A stretch of 64,000 bases of DNA, taken from positions 1 through 64,000 of the forward strand of contig JAAZYR010000006.1 of assembly GCA_014239555.1 (NCBI GenBank), read 5' to 3'. The translations under genes and the position numbers were made by a program. This DNA is from Acidimicrobiales bacterium. GTDB taxonomy: Bacteria; Actinomycetota; Acidimicrobiia; Acidimicrobiales; Poriferisodalaceae. This document shows, piece after piece, positions 8,295 through 17,263 of the stretch (position 1 is its first letter; each line of letters begins with the position of its first letter). The notes beneath the pieces are model-generated. The model saw only the letters and a list, made by a program, of their open reading frames with translations. It did not search any database and had not been told where the DNA came from.

Positions 8295-9629
8295 GTGGAG
8301 CAGTCGACAGAAAATTCGGTAGGTCGATTTCCTGCCATGCGGTCAACGCAGTTTCGGTGGCTCTTCGCTAATGGCTTCTTCAGCACCGGGTCGCGCTGGG
8401 CTTTGGTATTGGCGCGAGGGTGGTTGGTGCACGACTTAAGTGGAGGTTCCACCGCAGCGGTGGGTTGGGTCACTTTCGCGAGTTTCATTCCCTTTGTGGT
8501 GGTTGGTCCCATTGCAGGTGCTATGGCCGATCGGGTGCAACGCCGCAAAGTGCTGATAGCCGGTGGGACGTTCGGGGTCGTGGGTGCCATAGTTTTAGCT
8601 TTCGCCACTGCTTTGGATCTCGCCCAGGTTTGGCACGTGGGTGTGTTGGCGTTTGCTACAGGGTCTGCTCAAGCGATTACGGTTCCGACTCGTCAAGCTC
8701 TCGTCGCGACTTCAGTTCCGCGGCCTCACCTAACCAATGCAGTTGCCTTAAGTGGCCTATCTCAGCATGGGTCTCGATTGGCTGGCCCTCTTTTTGGGGC
8801 CGCCTTCTTAAGCACGTTGGGGGTCAGTGCTGTTTTTGCGGTGGCAGCAGTTCTTCTAGCTTTTGCTTTATTTTGCGCATTCCGAGTGGGAAGCGAAGCT
8901 AACGAAGCTTCGCGCATGGCAGCTGAAACGGTACCTAAGGGAGATCAAGAACCTAAGGGGGCGATTGCTGCTGCGATTACCACGTTGAGCGCAGACCTAA
9001 AAGCTGCCCTCCGCTACATAGCAGCTGACCGCCGACTATTAACGGTAATAGGGATGGTTGGTGCTCACTGTTCCTTCACGATGGCCTTTGATTCAATGTT
9101 GCCCGCATTATCTGACAAGGTCGGCGGCTCAGAGGGTTTGTACGGCTCGATTCTCATAGCACTCGGCGGAGGTGCCTTGGTAGGAACCCTGGGGGTTTCC
9201 CAGCTCCAAAAAGCATCTACGCGAGCTGCCAGTTTCGTTGCTAGTGGCATTGCATCCGGGTTGTCGATTGCATTGTTGGGAGTCGCTACAAGCCCCAGCC
9301 TCGTGCTCCCCGCAGCTGTTCTCGCGGGCATCAGCCAAGCGAGTTACATGGCGCTGTCAGCGACGCTTGTACAAGGTGTAGTGGCGGACCGGTTCCGCGC
9401 CAGAGTCATGTCGTTCTACATCATGATCGCAGCGGGACACATGGCTATCTTGAATCTTGGTTTTGGACAGTTCGCTGAAGTAGTTGAAGTCAGGGTGCTA
9501 CTCGTTATTCCGGGGTTGATTTGGGTCGCGCTTTTCTTGGGTTTGGTGCTGGTGCTACCTGAAGCGAGAAGTGTGGCCGTCAGAGGTCGTTTCACTCACG
9601 ACGACGAGGCTGCGAGCACTCCGGTCTAG
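8295..9629 (+). CDS. MFS exporter, EntS/MFS_3 type
   Basis: A 444-aa membrane protein with about 12 hydrophobic helices. The opening MRSTQFRWLFANGFFSTGSRW and motif GAMADRVQRRKVLIAGG are typical of the EntS/enterobactin-exporter-like MFS_3 family, and a second motif (VADRFRARVMSF) marks the C-terminal half. These proteins export siderophores, macrolides or other small molecules; the substrate here is unknown. The GTG start follows a TAGCTT box. The gene converges on the flavoprotein gene at 9684. Confidence 0.88.
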   Translation: MEQSTENSVGRFPAMRSTQFRWLFANGFFSTGSRWALVLARGWLVHDLSGGSTAAVGWVTFASFIPFVVVGPIAGAMADRVQRRKVLIAGGTFGVVGAIVLAFATALDLAQVWHVGVLAFATGSAQAITVPTRQALVATSVPRPHLTNAVALSGLSQHGSRLAGPLFGAAFLSTLGVSAVFAVAAVLLAFALFCAFRVGSEANEASRMAAETVPKGDQEPKGAIAAAITTLSADLKAALRYIAADRRLLTVIGMVGAHCSFTMAFDSMLPALSDKVGGSEGLYGSILIALGGGALVGTLGVSQLQKASTRAASFVASGIASGLSIALLGVATSPSLVLPAAVLAGISQASYMALSATLVQGVVADRFRARVMSFYIMIAAGHMAILNLGFGQFAEVVEVRVLLVIPGLIWVALFLGLVLVLPEARSVAVRGRFTHDDEAASTPV

Positions 9630-9654
9630 GCGTGGCGTTACAGATATATCTGAG

Positions 9655-9684
9655 ATTGGGTCAGAGGGAAACGATTGACCCAAT
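9655..9684. terminator. Inverted repeat serving both convergent genes
   Basis: A perfect 9-bp stem (ATTGGGTCA / TGACCCAAT) with a 12-nt loop fills the gap between the MFS gene and the convergent flavoprotein gene and reaches the latter's stop codon. The position suggests a bidirectional terminator, although no T-run follows. Confidence 0.5.
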
Positions 9685-10901
9685 TAGAGCATGTCGGTTG
9701 GCCCTGGTTCCCAGCCGATCTCGAGTTTTCCGACCAATTGAGCTGCGCGGTCCCAGTCGTAGACGACGTGGCCCTTGATAGTGACGAGATCACGTTGGAT
9801 GCGCCCTAAGGGCGAATCTTCGAAGAACACCGAGGCCCCAGATCCCTCCAACACGATGTTGACCGCTTGGACTGACAGTCGAACCGTATGCGCCGCAGCT
9901 AGCCGATAACGGCTGCGCGCAACGCGATCGAGTTGACGCCCAGCGTCATAAATGTCGCAAACATCGTCGATCGCGTCCTGCCACACGAGTCGAGCTGCTC
10001 GAACTGTTGCGAGTGCTTCGGCTAGTCGGACTTGAGAGGTGGGCTGCGCTGCTTGGCGTTCGCCAGCGGAGTAAGGCAGTAGCCGTTCGCGCATATGTTC
10101 ACGGAACAAGTCGACGGCGGCTTCTGCGCCACCCAGAGCGGGTGCTGCTGCCACTAGAACCAACACCGGCGTCAGCGGGTAACGGACGAAAGGGTCGGAG
10201 CGGACCCCAGCCCCAGGAGGTTCATCGCCTCGAAAATCTGCAGCGGTGATAGTTCGGTGTTCGGGGACAAAGACTTGATCCGCGACAATGTCGTTGCTGC
10301 CCGTTCCACGCATGCCCGACGTCCGCCAAACATCATCAACCTCGACGTCGGAGATCGGGGCCGCGCAGAATCGCGACTCGGGTTCACCATCGCGATCTAC
10401 CAACGTATTAACCATTACCCAGTCGGCATGCTGGACTCCAGTCGCCCACTGCCAACGTCCTGTCATCTTGTAACCGCCGGGAACAGGTATGGCCGTTCCT
10501 GTGGGCGCGAGAGGGCACGGCATCATCACATATGGTCGTGTCGCGAAAAGATCGTCTTGGAGAACCTTTGGTCCTCGCGCGACGAACCAGTTATGCAGCA
10601 TTAGGAATGAAATGGTCCAAGCTGAAGAAACGCAGCCGTGCGCCATCACCCGTGCTATTTCGGTGATGGAGCGTAAACCTAGACCCCAACCTCCAAGATC
10701 TGATGGAACCAGAAGGCGAAAAGCACCAGAGGCGGTGACTTCGTCGATTGTGGACTGAGGCAACTCCCTTAGATGTTCTGCCTCAGTTGCTCTCTCAACC
10801 AAAGCAGGGACCATTCCTTCAGCCCAAATGACCGCTTCATCATGAGTCATTCTCTGGCGGTCCGGCGGGTCTAGATCTGCTCTTCTCTCAGGTGAGTTCA
10901 T
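9684..10901 (-). CDS. Acyl-CoA dehydrogenase-fold flavin monooxygenase (HsaA-like)
   Basis: A 405-aa protein with the acyl-CoA dehydrogenase fold but group D monooxygenase features: LVPSDLGGWGLGLRSITEIARVMA in the N-terminal helices, GRWQWATGVQHADWVMV in the middle barrel, MRGTGSNDIVADQVFVP, and a C-terminal four-helix domain of the Acyl-CoA_dh_2 type. Relatives such as HsaA and HpaB-like enzymes use reduced flavin from a separate reductase. I see no reductase nearby. A TAGAGT box 9-14 nt upstream hints at a leaderless start. It could also be a true dehydrogenase. Confidence 0.85.
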   Translation of the reverse strand: MNSPERRADLDPPDRQRMTHDEAVIWAEGMVPALVERATEAEHLRELPQSTIDEVTASGAFRLLVPSDLGGWGLGLRSITEIARVMAHGCVSSAWTISFLMLHNWFVARGPKVLQDDLFATRPYVMMPCPLAPTGTAIPVPGGYKMTGRWQWATGVQHADWVMVNTLVDRDGEPESRFCAAPISDVEVDDVWRTSGMRGTGSNDIVADQVFVPEHRTITAADFRGDEPPGAGVRSDPFVRYPLTPVLVLVAAAPALGGAEAAVDLFREHMRERLLPYSAGERQAAQPTSQVRLAEALATVRAARLVWQDAIDDVCDIYDAGRQLDRVARSRYRLAAAHTVRLSVQAVNIVLEGSGASVFFEDSPLGRIQRDLVTIKGHVVYDWDRAAQLVGKLEIGWEPGPTDML

Positions 10902-11054
10902 TGGACAAGACTCTAAAACGTGTCGACGTAGCGAGGTGAATACTTTGGAGAGTGATCCGGGATGCGGCAGTTAGACGAGCTGTTACAAACCTATTGGTGG
11001 CCCTGATTCGGGTTAGCACACGCGAATTGATGGGTTGAACGGCAACCGCTGGGT

Positions 11055-11618
11055 ATGGTGGCTGCCATCACTCCGCAATCTGCATCCTTCGAGACGCCCG
11101 GTCGGCTCGTGTCTTTAGAGGTGCATCATGTGGAGGCGCTTGAGACGTTCTTGAGTGAATTCGACTCCACACCCGACGAGCTACACGGGTACTTTTGTCA
11201 TCGAGATGACTCCATTGAACACGCCGTGGCATTGCTGCGAGCTTGGAGTAATGGCGAACGGCTAGCGGAGGGCCGTGTTCCGAACTCAACTTGGTTTTGG
11301 GAAGTAGACGGAACCCTTCGAGCCGTCATCAATCTCCGCCATCGGCTTACGCCTTTACTGGAACAAGATGGTGGACATATTGGTTACGCAGTTGCCAGTT
11401 CGCATCGTCAACAGGGCATTGCGACCGCAATGCTCGGAAGCGTTCTTGGACAGTGTCGAGGCCTAGGGATTCAACGGACGCTGCTGATTTGCGCGTCCGA
11501 CAACCTGGCATCTATCCGCACTATCGAAAAGCACGGCGGGGTCCTGGATGGAGAGGGGCAGAGCCAATTCTCGCAGGGGAAACAACGGTGGTACTGGATT
11601 GATCTAAGCCGCACTTGA
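11055..11618 (+). CDS. GNAT-family N-acetyltransferase
   Basis: A 187-aa protein with the GNAT core: HIGYAVASSHRQQGIATAML (motif A, with the acetyl-CoA pyrophosphate loop RQQGIA), then LLICASDNLASIRTIEKHGG (motif B). It resembles acetyltransferases that act on amino groups of small molecules or proteins; no substrate can be named. It stands alone between the divergent flavoprotein gene and the hydrolase gene at 11724. Confidence 0.88.
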   Translation: MVAAITPQSASFETPGRLVSLEVHHVEALETFLSEFDSTPDELHGYFCHRDDSIEHAVALLRAWSNGERLAEGRVPNSTWFWEVDGTLRAVINLRHRLTPLLEQDGGHIGYAVASSHRQQGIATAMLGSVLGQCRGLGIQRTLLICASDNLASIRTIEKHGGVLDGEGQSQFSQGKQRWYWIDLSRT

Positions 11619-11723
11619 CCTCGTGTGTTGTAATACAACGAGCGATCGACTGTCATCCTCGATGCTCTTGTATAGATAGGTAGCCACAGTTGCGGTGACA
11701 TTGGTTTTGATACTGGGGGGCTA

Positions 11724-13715
11724 ATGGGAATTGTCGATTTTGAGATCCAGAACCGTTACAGCTTCGCGAACGGCGTCTCGTTCGGGAATGTCGGGCGCTA
11801 TGAGCGGATCGATGCTGTGGCGCACTACGCCGTCGACCCTTCATCCGCCGTCAACCAGCAAATTGTTGATTTGGCTTCAACGACAAGAGGCTCCGATGGT
11901 TTGGTTCACTACGACGGTGACGTCACCGTCCTACGACCCGTAGATCCAAACCTGTCCCGTCGAGCTGCCTTGGTGGAGGTGCCCAATAGGGGATACCGAA
12001 CTGCGGGCAGCCTGTTTAACCGAGCGCCCCGGTTAGTGGAGCCGACAGCTGAGATCGATCCCGGTGACGGGTTCCTGTTTCGGCATGGCTGGACAATGGC
12101 TTGGTGCGGCTGGCAGTGGGATGTCCCCCGTAGCGCTGGCCGAATGGGGCTGACCGCCCCCCTTGTCGTTGATGACATGGGCGACGAAATCGACGCTGAA
12201 GTACAAGTGCGCCTACAAATCCACCAGCAAACGATGTCGGTTGACCTCACCGATCACCACGTGGGACTTCTCGGCGGTCATCAACCCCTCCCAACGGGTG
12301 ACCTAAACGACGCGTCGGCTCGTCTGTTGCGCCGTGACGGCATCTGGGGAGAACCCGAGGAGATGTCGCGCAGTTCCTGGAGTTTCGCTCGAGATGACGG
12401 GTCGGGCCAGCCAGTTCCCGACCCTGACCACGTCTGGCTCTCAACAGGATTTGAGCCCGGTCGTATTTATGACCTCGTGTACCGCACGCCACAGTGCCCG
12501 GTCGTTGGGGTCGGTCTTTTGGCCGTCCGCGACCTCGGTGCTTTCCTGCGTTCAGAGAAGGCGTCGAACCCCTGTTCCGGCGAACTTGACCATCTCATTG
12601 CTACAGGTCAGTCCCAATGCGGGCGTTTTCTGCGTACCTCGCTCCACCTTGGCCTAAATCTTGACGAGGACGGAAACGCCGTATACGACGGACTGTTAGT
12701 GCACATAGCAGGGGGCCGGCGAGGCGAGTTCAATCATCGAGTAGGACAGCCATCGGTTCAACCCACACCCAGCTTCGGTCATAGACCCCCCTTCGCCGAT
12801 GACCCCCAACTTGACCCTCACACCGGATCAACGGAGGGCTTGCTCGATCGTCAACGTGAAGTTGGTCACGTGCCCCGAGTTTTTTATACCGATACTGCGT
12901 CGGAGTACTGGCGTGGTGACGCTTCACTTGCCCATACATCGATGCTGGATGGTTCAGATATCGAACCGCCTGCCACGACGCGCCGCTATTTGTTCTCCTC
13001 CACCCAGCACAGTCCCGGCATGTTGCCGTTGATATCTCAGAGCATCTTTGGAAGCCAAGGCGCCAACTACTTCAACACCGTTGACTACACCCCGCTGATG
13101 CGGGCAGCGATTACGAATTTGTTGGCATGGATTGCCGATGATGTCGAACCGCCCCCTAACGCGGTACCCCGCAGTTCAGAAGGCTCAGCGGTGTCTCGAG
13201 AAGCCGTCGTGGGTTCACTTGAAGCTGTTGAAGGACTGACTCGGCCAGTACCAAGCGCTCTGTCGACTATTCGTCCAATCGATTTGGGTCCAGGCGAGCC
13301 AGAAGGCATAGGTGCATACCCGGCTGAGCCTGTCGGCGCTGCGTATCCATGCCTCGTGTCTGCGGTTGACGAGAGCGGAAATGAGGTTGCGGGCATTCGT
13401 CTTCCAGAAATAGCAGTGCCGGTGGCGACAAACACTGGGTGGAACCCACGTCACCCCACGACCGGAGGGGTAGGGCAGATCCTCGATTATGTGGGGTCAA
13501 CTGTTCCTCTGTCACGAGATAAAGAGGCCCGCACAGCCGCCGGTGACCCCCGACTATCCATCGCCGAACGCTATATCGACGAGGACGACTATCGCTCTCA
13601 GTTGCGACAACACGCGGAGCAACTCCTCGCTGACCGCTACCTATTGGCCGAGGACATCGCCACGTGCGAGAGCATCGCCCTTGAGCGGTACCGGGCATTC
13701 GCCGAGCCGAAATGA
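11724..13715 (+). CDS. Large alpha/beta-hydrolase domain protein (Abhydrolase_10 type)
   Basis: A 663-aa hydrolase. The N-terminal part (about 1-230) forms a beta-rich domain, and the hydrolase half carries the nucleophile elbow ATGQSQCGRFLR with the presumed catalytic Ser. It fits the actinobacterial alpha/beta hydrolase family known from PF20091, which has unknown natural esters or amides as substrates. I see no export signal, so it is likely cytoplasmic. A GGGGGG stretch 4 nt before the ATG is the ribosome site. Single-gene unit. Confidence 0.82.
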   Translation: MGIVDFEIQNRYSFANGVSFGNVGRYERIDAVAHYAVDPSSAVNQQIVDLASTTRGSDGLVHYDGDVTVLRPVDPNLSRRAALVEVPNRGYRTAGSLFNRAPRLVEPTAEIDPGDGFLFRHGWTMAWCGWQWDVPRSAGRMGLTAPLVVDDMGDEIDAEVQVRLQIHQQTMSVDLTDHHVGLLGGHQPLPTGDLNDASARLLRRDGIWGEPEEMSRSSWSFARDDGSGQPVPDPDHVWLSTGFEPGRIYDLVYRTPQCPVVGVGLLAVRDLGAFLRSEKASNPCSGELDHLIATGQSQCGRFLRTSLHLGLNLDEDGNAVYDGLLVHIAGGRRGEFNHRVGQPSVQPTPSFGHRPPFADDPQLDPHTGSTEGLLDRQREVGHVPRVFYTDTASEYWRGDASLAHTSMLDGSDIEPPATTRRYLFSSTQHSPGMLPLISQSIFGSQGANYFNTVDYTPLMRAAITNLLAWIADDVEPPPNAVPRSSEGSAVSREAVVGSLEAVEGLTRPVPSALSTIRPIDLGPGEPEGIGAYPAEPVGAAYPCLVSAVDESGNEVAGIRLPEIAVPVATNTGWNPRHPTTGGVGQILDYVGSTVPLSRDKEARTAAGDPRLSIAERYIDEDDYRSQLRQHAEQLLADRYLLAEDIATCESIALERYRAFAEPK

Positions 13716-13841
13716 GGACGCTCAGGCCACACAATCACTTTTCTCAGCGGTCAACCGTCGCGCGACGGGGTATCAATGCCGATGTGGGTGCGTCTCAAGC
13801 GTAGAACTGGGCATAGAATCTAGGCTAAGCAGAAGGATCTC

Positions 13842-14312
13842 ATGGACGCTACACCTGATACTTGGCGTTGGATCTGGTTGATGATCGCTGCGGTGCTAGT
13901 CACTGGTGAGATGTTCGTAGCGGGAACATTTATTCTGATTCCCTTCGGGATCAGCGCGAGCGTGGCGATGGTCATGGCCTTTTTTGGTGCGCCACTCCTA
14001 ATCGATTGGATTGTCTTCGTGGGCCTTGGCGGCGTTCTCTTCTCGTTTTTTTGGAAAAGAAGCAGACTGTCTATGGCCGCTATGGAATCGCCTCCGGGAG
14101 CAGGCCATGACCGATTGATCGGTGTGCTCGGACGAACGTTAGAAGCCATCCCCGCCGATCCAGCTGAATCAGGCCGGGTCAAAGTCGGCGGCGAGGAGTG
14201 GAGAGCCATATCTGATGTCGGGCCGATTAGCGCCGGCTCTACCGTTGAGATCATGGAAATACGAGGTACGCGAGTCGTGGTGCGGGCGACTTCTGAGCAG
14301 GGAGAGAAATAA
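13842..14312 (+). CDS. NfeD-like membrane protein
   Basis: A 156-aa protein with three closely spaced membrane helices in the first 75 residues, then an OB-fold domain (LIGVLGRTLEAI, then GRVKVGGEEWRAIS and IMEIRGTRVVV). NfeD proteins pair with stomatin/SPFH proteins in membrane microdomains. AAGGA stands just upstream, and the stop shares one base with the start of the SPFH gene. This gene order is a well-known pair. Confidence 0.93.
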   Translation: MDATPDTWRWIWLMIAAVLVTGEMFVAGTFILIPFGISASVAMVMAFFGAPLLIDWIVFVGLGGVLFSFFWKRSRLSMAAMESPPGAGHDRLIGVLGRTLEAIPADPAESGRVKVGGEEWRAISDVGPISAGSTVEIMEIRGTRVVVRATSEQGEK

Positions 14313-15304
14313 TGTTCATCTATGTTCTATTAGCCGTCGTTGCCCTAGTTCTTTTTCTTTTTCTTATCGCCGGCGTGAAGATCGTTCGCCCCTACGAACG
14401 CGGCATCGTTGAGCGAGTCGGTAAATACAAAGAAACGAAAGAATCTGGGCTTCAAATCATCATTCCTTTCATCGACACAATTAAACGCGTGGACATGCGA
14501 GAACAAGTCGTGGATGTGCCACCTCAAGAAGTAATTACTTCTGACAACGTCGTCGTGTCGGTCGACGCTGTGGTTTTTTATGAGCCCACTGACCCTCAGC
14601 GTCTCGTGTACAACATCGCCAACTTTGTCTTGGCCATTACCAAATTGGCGCAGACGAATCTGCGAAACCTGGTTGGCGACCTGCAACTTGATGGAGCTCT
14701 AACGTCGCGAGACCGTATTAACGCTGCCCTGCGAGAAATACTTGACGAAGCTACAGACAAATGGGGAGTCCGTGTCGTACGCGTAGAGATTCAGCGCATC
14801 GACCCGCCACCAGATGTTATGGCGGCTATGCATGAGCAGATGAAAGCGGAACGCACAAGGCGCGCAACGGTGACCGAAGCCGAGGGTTTCCGCGAGTCGG
14901 AAATCACTCGAGCCGAGGGCGAAAAACAATCTCAGATTCTCGAAGCAGAAGGACAACGGCAAAGCGCGATTCTCTCCGCTGAGGGTGAAGCTCAAGCACT
15001 AAAAACCGTCGCAGAAGCTGAACGCTACCGATTACAAACCGTTGCTGAAGGAGAGGCAGAAGCCACCCGGCAAATATTCCAGGCGATTCATGATGGAGAC
15101 CCAACGAGTGACCTTTTGGCTGTCCGTTACCTTGACGCTCTGGCTCAAATTGCTGATGGTAGAGCAACCAAGATTGTTGTTCCCACAGAGTTCAGCGGGG
15201 TCTTGGGCGCGGTAACAGGAATTGCTGAAGCCATGCGTCCAGTGGTTGATACAGAGACCGAGTCGTCGACAACGACCGTTACGGAAGATCGCAATCTCGA
15301 ATAA
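14312..15304 (+). CDS. SPFH/band 7 protein (stomatin/QmcA-like)
   Basis: A 330-aa protein. An N-terminal membrane helix (about residues 1-20) is followed by the SPFH domain (YERGIVERVGKY, LQIIIPFIDTIKRVDMREQ, VDVPPQEVITSDNVVVSVDAV) and a charged coiled coil with repeated EAEG/RAEGE units (about 190-250). Such proteins oligomerise into membrane rings and act with NfeD and the FtsH protease in other bacteria. Its ATG overlaps the NfeD stop by one base. Confidence 0.94.
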   Translation: MFIYVLLAVVALVLFLFLIAGVKIVRPYERGIVERVGKYKETKESGLQIIIPFIDTIKRVDMREQVVDVPPQEVITSDNVVVSVDAVVFYEPTDPQRLVYNIANFVLAITKLAQTNLRNLVGDLQLDGALTSRDRINAALREILDEATDKWGVRVVRVEIQRIDPPPDVMAAMHEQMKAERTRRATVTEAEGFRESEITRAEGEKQSQILEAEGQRQSAILSAEGEAQALKTVAEAERYRLQTVAEGEAEATRQIFQAIHDGDPTSDLLAVRYLDALAQIADGRATKIVVPTEFSGVLGAVTGIAEAMRPVVDTETESSTTTVTEDRNLE

Positions 15305-15311
15305 CCGCGAA

Positions 15312-15333
15312 TTTCGGTTTCACAATGCCGAAA
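15312..15333 (+). terminator. Possible weak terminator hairpin after the SPFH gene
   Basis: TTTCGG, a 10-nt loop and CCGAAA follow the SPFH stop by a few bases. The stem is short and no clear T-run follows. Confidence 0.3.
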
Positions 15334-15361
15334 ACCTCGGTTGTTGGTGGTTAACCAACCC

Positions 15362-16642
15362 ATGAGTCATGTCAACGGTGGCGAACGCTCACGATGGCCT
15401 TTGGTATTTGAGGTAACTCAAAGTAAATCCAACCCCACATCCGCGATACAAAACGAGAGCAAAACGGCGCGAGGTGCCTGGGTGGCGTTGCTTCTCATCG
15501 GGTTGGCCTCGATGGTCGCTCAAGGATTTGGGCGTTTTACGTTTCCGGTGTTACTTACAGCCATCGATCGTGAACTGCTCGGTTCATACACGTTGGCAGG
15601 TTTCTTAAGCAACGTCCCTCTCGTCGCGTACCTCATAGGCACCGGATTCACATCACTTCTATCTACGCGTAGTGACCCGACCCACTTAATGAAAATTGGG
15701 GTGACGTTATCGGTTCTGGGGCTCGGATCGATGTCGATAAGTCCCAGTGTGTGGATGCTGGCTCTAGCGCTCTTTGTTGCCGGGTTCGGGGCAGCTTTGG
15801 TATGGGTTCCTGCTCCAGGCATAGCTGCGTCAATGGTCGGCCCGACCCAAGGTGGCCTGGCCATTGGACTTGTCGGTTCGGGCATCGGTACGGGAGTGAT
15901 GCTTGCGGGCCCGTTAACTTCAGCAGTTCGCACTGTTTCTGGCAATGAGTTTTCGTGGCGCCCCGTGTACGCCCTGCAAGCCCTTTTTGGTGTCGCCGTA
16001 TTGCTTGGCCTTTTTCTGGTGTTGCGTCGTGGTGAGAAACCAGGAACTTCGGTCAAAGTTCCCGTATCGGTTCTGACCACAGTCCCTCATTGGCGCCCAA
16101 TCACGTTCGCTTTTGTCGTTTTTGGTATCACCTACTCGCTATTTTTCTATTTTCTACCGGCCCAACTGGTGGCATCGGGGTGGAGCGGTTCGACAGCGCG
16201 TTGGATGTTCGCTCTTCTCGGATTAGCCAGCATTTTTGGCGGGGTTGTCTTTGGCCGAATTTCAGACCGCCTTTCGCGCCCGACCACTATGGGGTTCGGC
16301 TTCGTGCTCATGGCAACGGCACCACTGCTGGTGCTCGTCGACAACGGCGTAGTGGTGGTAATCGGCGTCTTCGCGTTTGGGCTATGCATCGCTGGTGTTC
16401 CCACGACCATCGGAGCCATGTTGGCTGACGCTCTCGACAGCAGATCGTTCGTAACGGCGTTCGGCACAATTACGTTCGCTTTCGGAACCGCTCAACTCTT
16501 TGGGCCGCCATTTGCGGGATGGGTGGGGGAGAGAACCGGATCTTTTCAGATTCCGTTCATAACTGCATCCGCCGTAGCGCTTTTAGGCGCGTTGTTGACC
16601 TTCCCCATGAAAGGGACACCCAAAGCGATGAAAACATCGTGA
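15362..16642 (+). CDS. MFS transporter (YbfB/YjiJ-like)
   Basis: A membrane protein of about 426 aa with 12 predicted helices. The start of TM1 (AQGFGRFTFPVLLTAID) and the alternating GIGTGVM segments resemble the YbfB/YjiJ-like MFS group, and GRISDRLSRPTTMGFG is the mid-protein motif A. The ATG at 15362 is chosen over an upstream start, although the N-terminal 45 residues are polar and the true start could lie further in. The 3' end overlaps a degenerate convergent reading frame. Confidence 0.82.
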   Translation: MSHVNGGERSRWPLVFEVTQSKSNPTSAIQNESKTARGAWVALLLIGLASMVAQGFGRFTFPVLLTAIDRELLGSYTLAGFLSNVPLVAYLIGTGFTSLLSTRSDPTHLMKIGVTLSVLGLGSMSISPSVWMLALALFVAGFGAALVWVPAPGIAASMVGPTQGGLAIGLVGSGIGTGVMLAGPLTSAVRTVSGNEFSWRPVYALQALFGVAVLLGLFLVLRRGEKPGTSVKVPVSVLTTVPHWRPITFAFVVFGITYSLFFYFLPAQLVASGWSGSTARWMFALLGLASIFGGVVFGRISDRLSRPTTMGFGFVLMATAPLLVLVDNGVVVVIGVFAFGLCIAGVPTTIGAMLADALDSRSFVTAFGTITFAFGTAQLFGPPFAGWVGERTGSFQIPFITASAVALLGALLTFPMKGTPKAMKTS

Positions 16643-17080
16643 CGGGTTTGACGACGCACCGGACGATTCCAAGCCGTCGCGCGAGACGAACCTTGGATGT
16701 TCTGGACGCCATTGATTTCTGGCTCCCGTAGTCCCACTCTCGGTACGACGCAATCTTTTCGCCTTGGAGTCGAAACTGTGAGCATCCGCTGCGCATGACC
16801 CGCTTGCCAGAGTTGTGCTTCATGGTGGAGGCGTAGGTGAGCGTCAGATGCGCGCAATCGATTGTGCCATCGGATACTGGTTCGTGTATTTCCCATCGAA
16901 AGTCGCGCGCTCTCCCGTGAAACCTGACTTCAAACATGTTCCTGATTTGGGCATGGCCAGTGAACACACCGTCAAAAACATCGTCGTAGGTCGCGTCTCC
17001 GTGGAAGAGTTCTAAGGAGTGTCTACACCGGCGTCTTCAACTGCTCCGGTGAACAGCGACAACAATTTAGAAAAGGCCAT
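16557..17080 (-). pseudogene. SnoaL/NTF2-like gene interrupted by a one-base frameshift
   Basis: Two frames on the minus strand join into one SnoaL-like protein. The first (17080 down to a TAG at 17012) reads MAFSKLLSLFTGAVEDAGVD. The second, open below 17037, continues ELFHGDATYDDVFDGVFTG, IRNMFEVRFHGRARDFRW and EIHEPVSDG, ending REWDYG before an unrelated tail that runs 86 bp into the convergent MFS gene. Adding one T in the CCTT run near 17015 would give an unbroken DTPLELFHGD. Family proteins are small NTF2-fold enzymes or binding proteins. The break may be real decay or an assembly error. Confidence 0.65.
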
Positions 17081-17263
17081 CGACGGTTTTCCTTCGTGGA
17101 GTAGCAGGCCGTCGTGAGCGCAGATCTGCGATTCCCTGATTACATCCCAACGCAATATAGAAACACCGGTAGCTCGAGGATGTGGGTGGGACTAAGTGAA
17201 GATATCGATGACGTCCGTTCGCTTTGATGGCAGAGCCGGCATCCGACTGACAGACTTTGAGTT

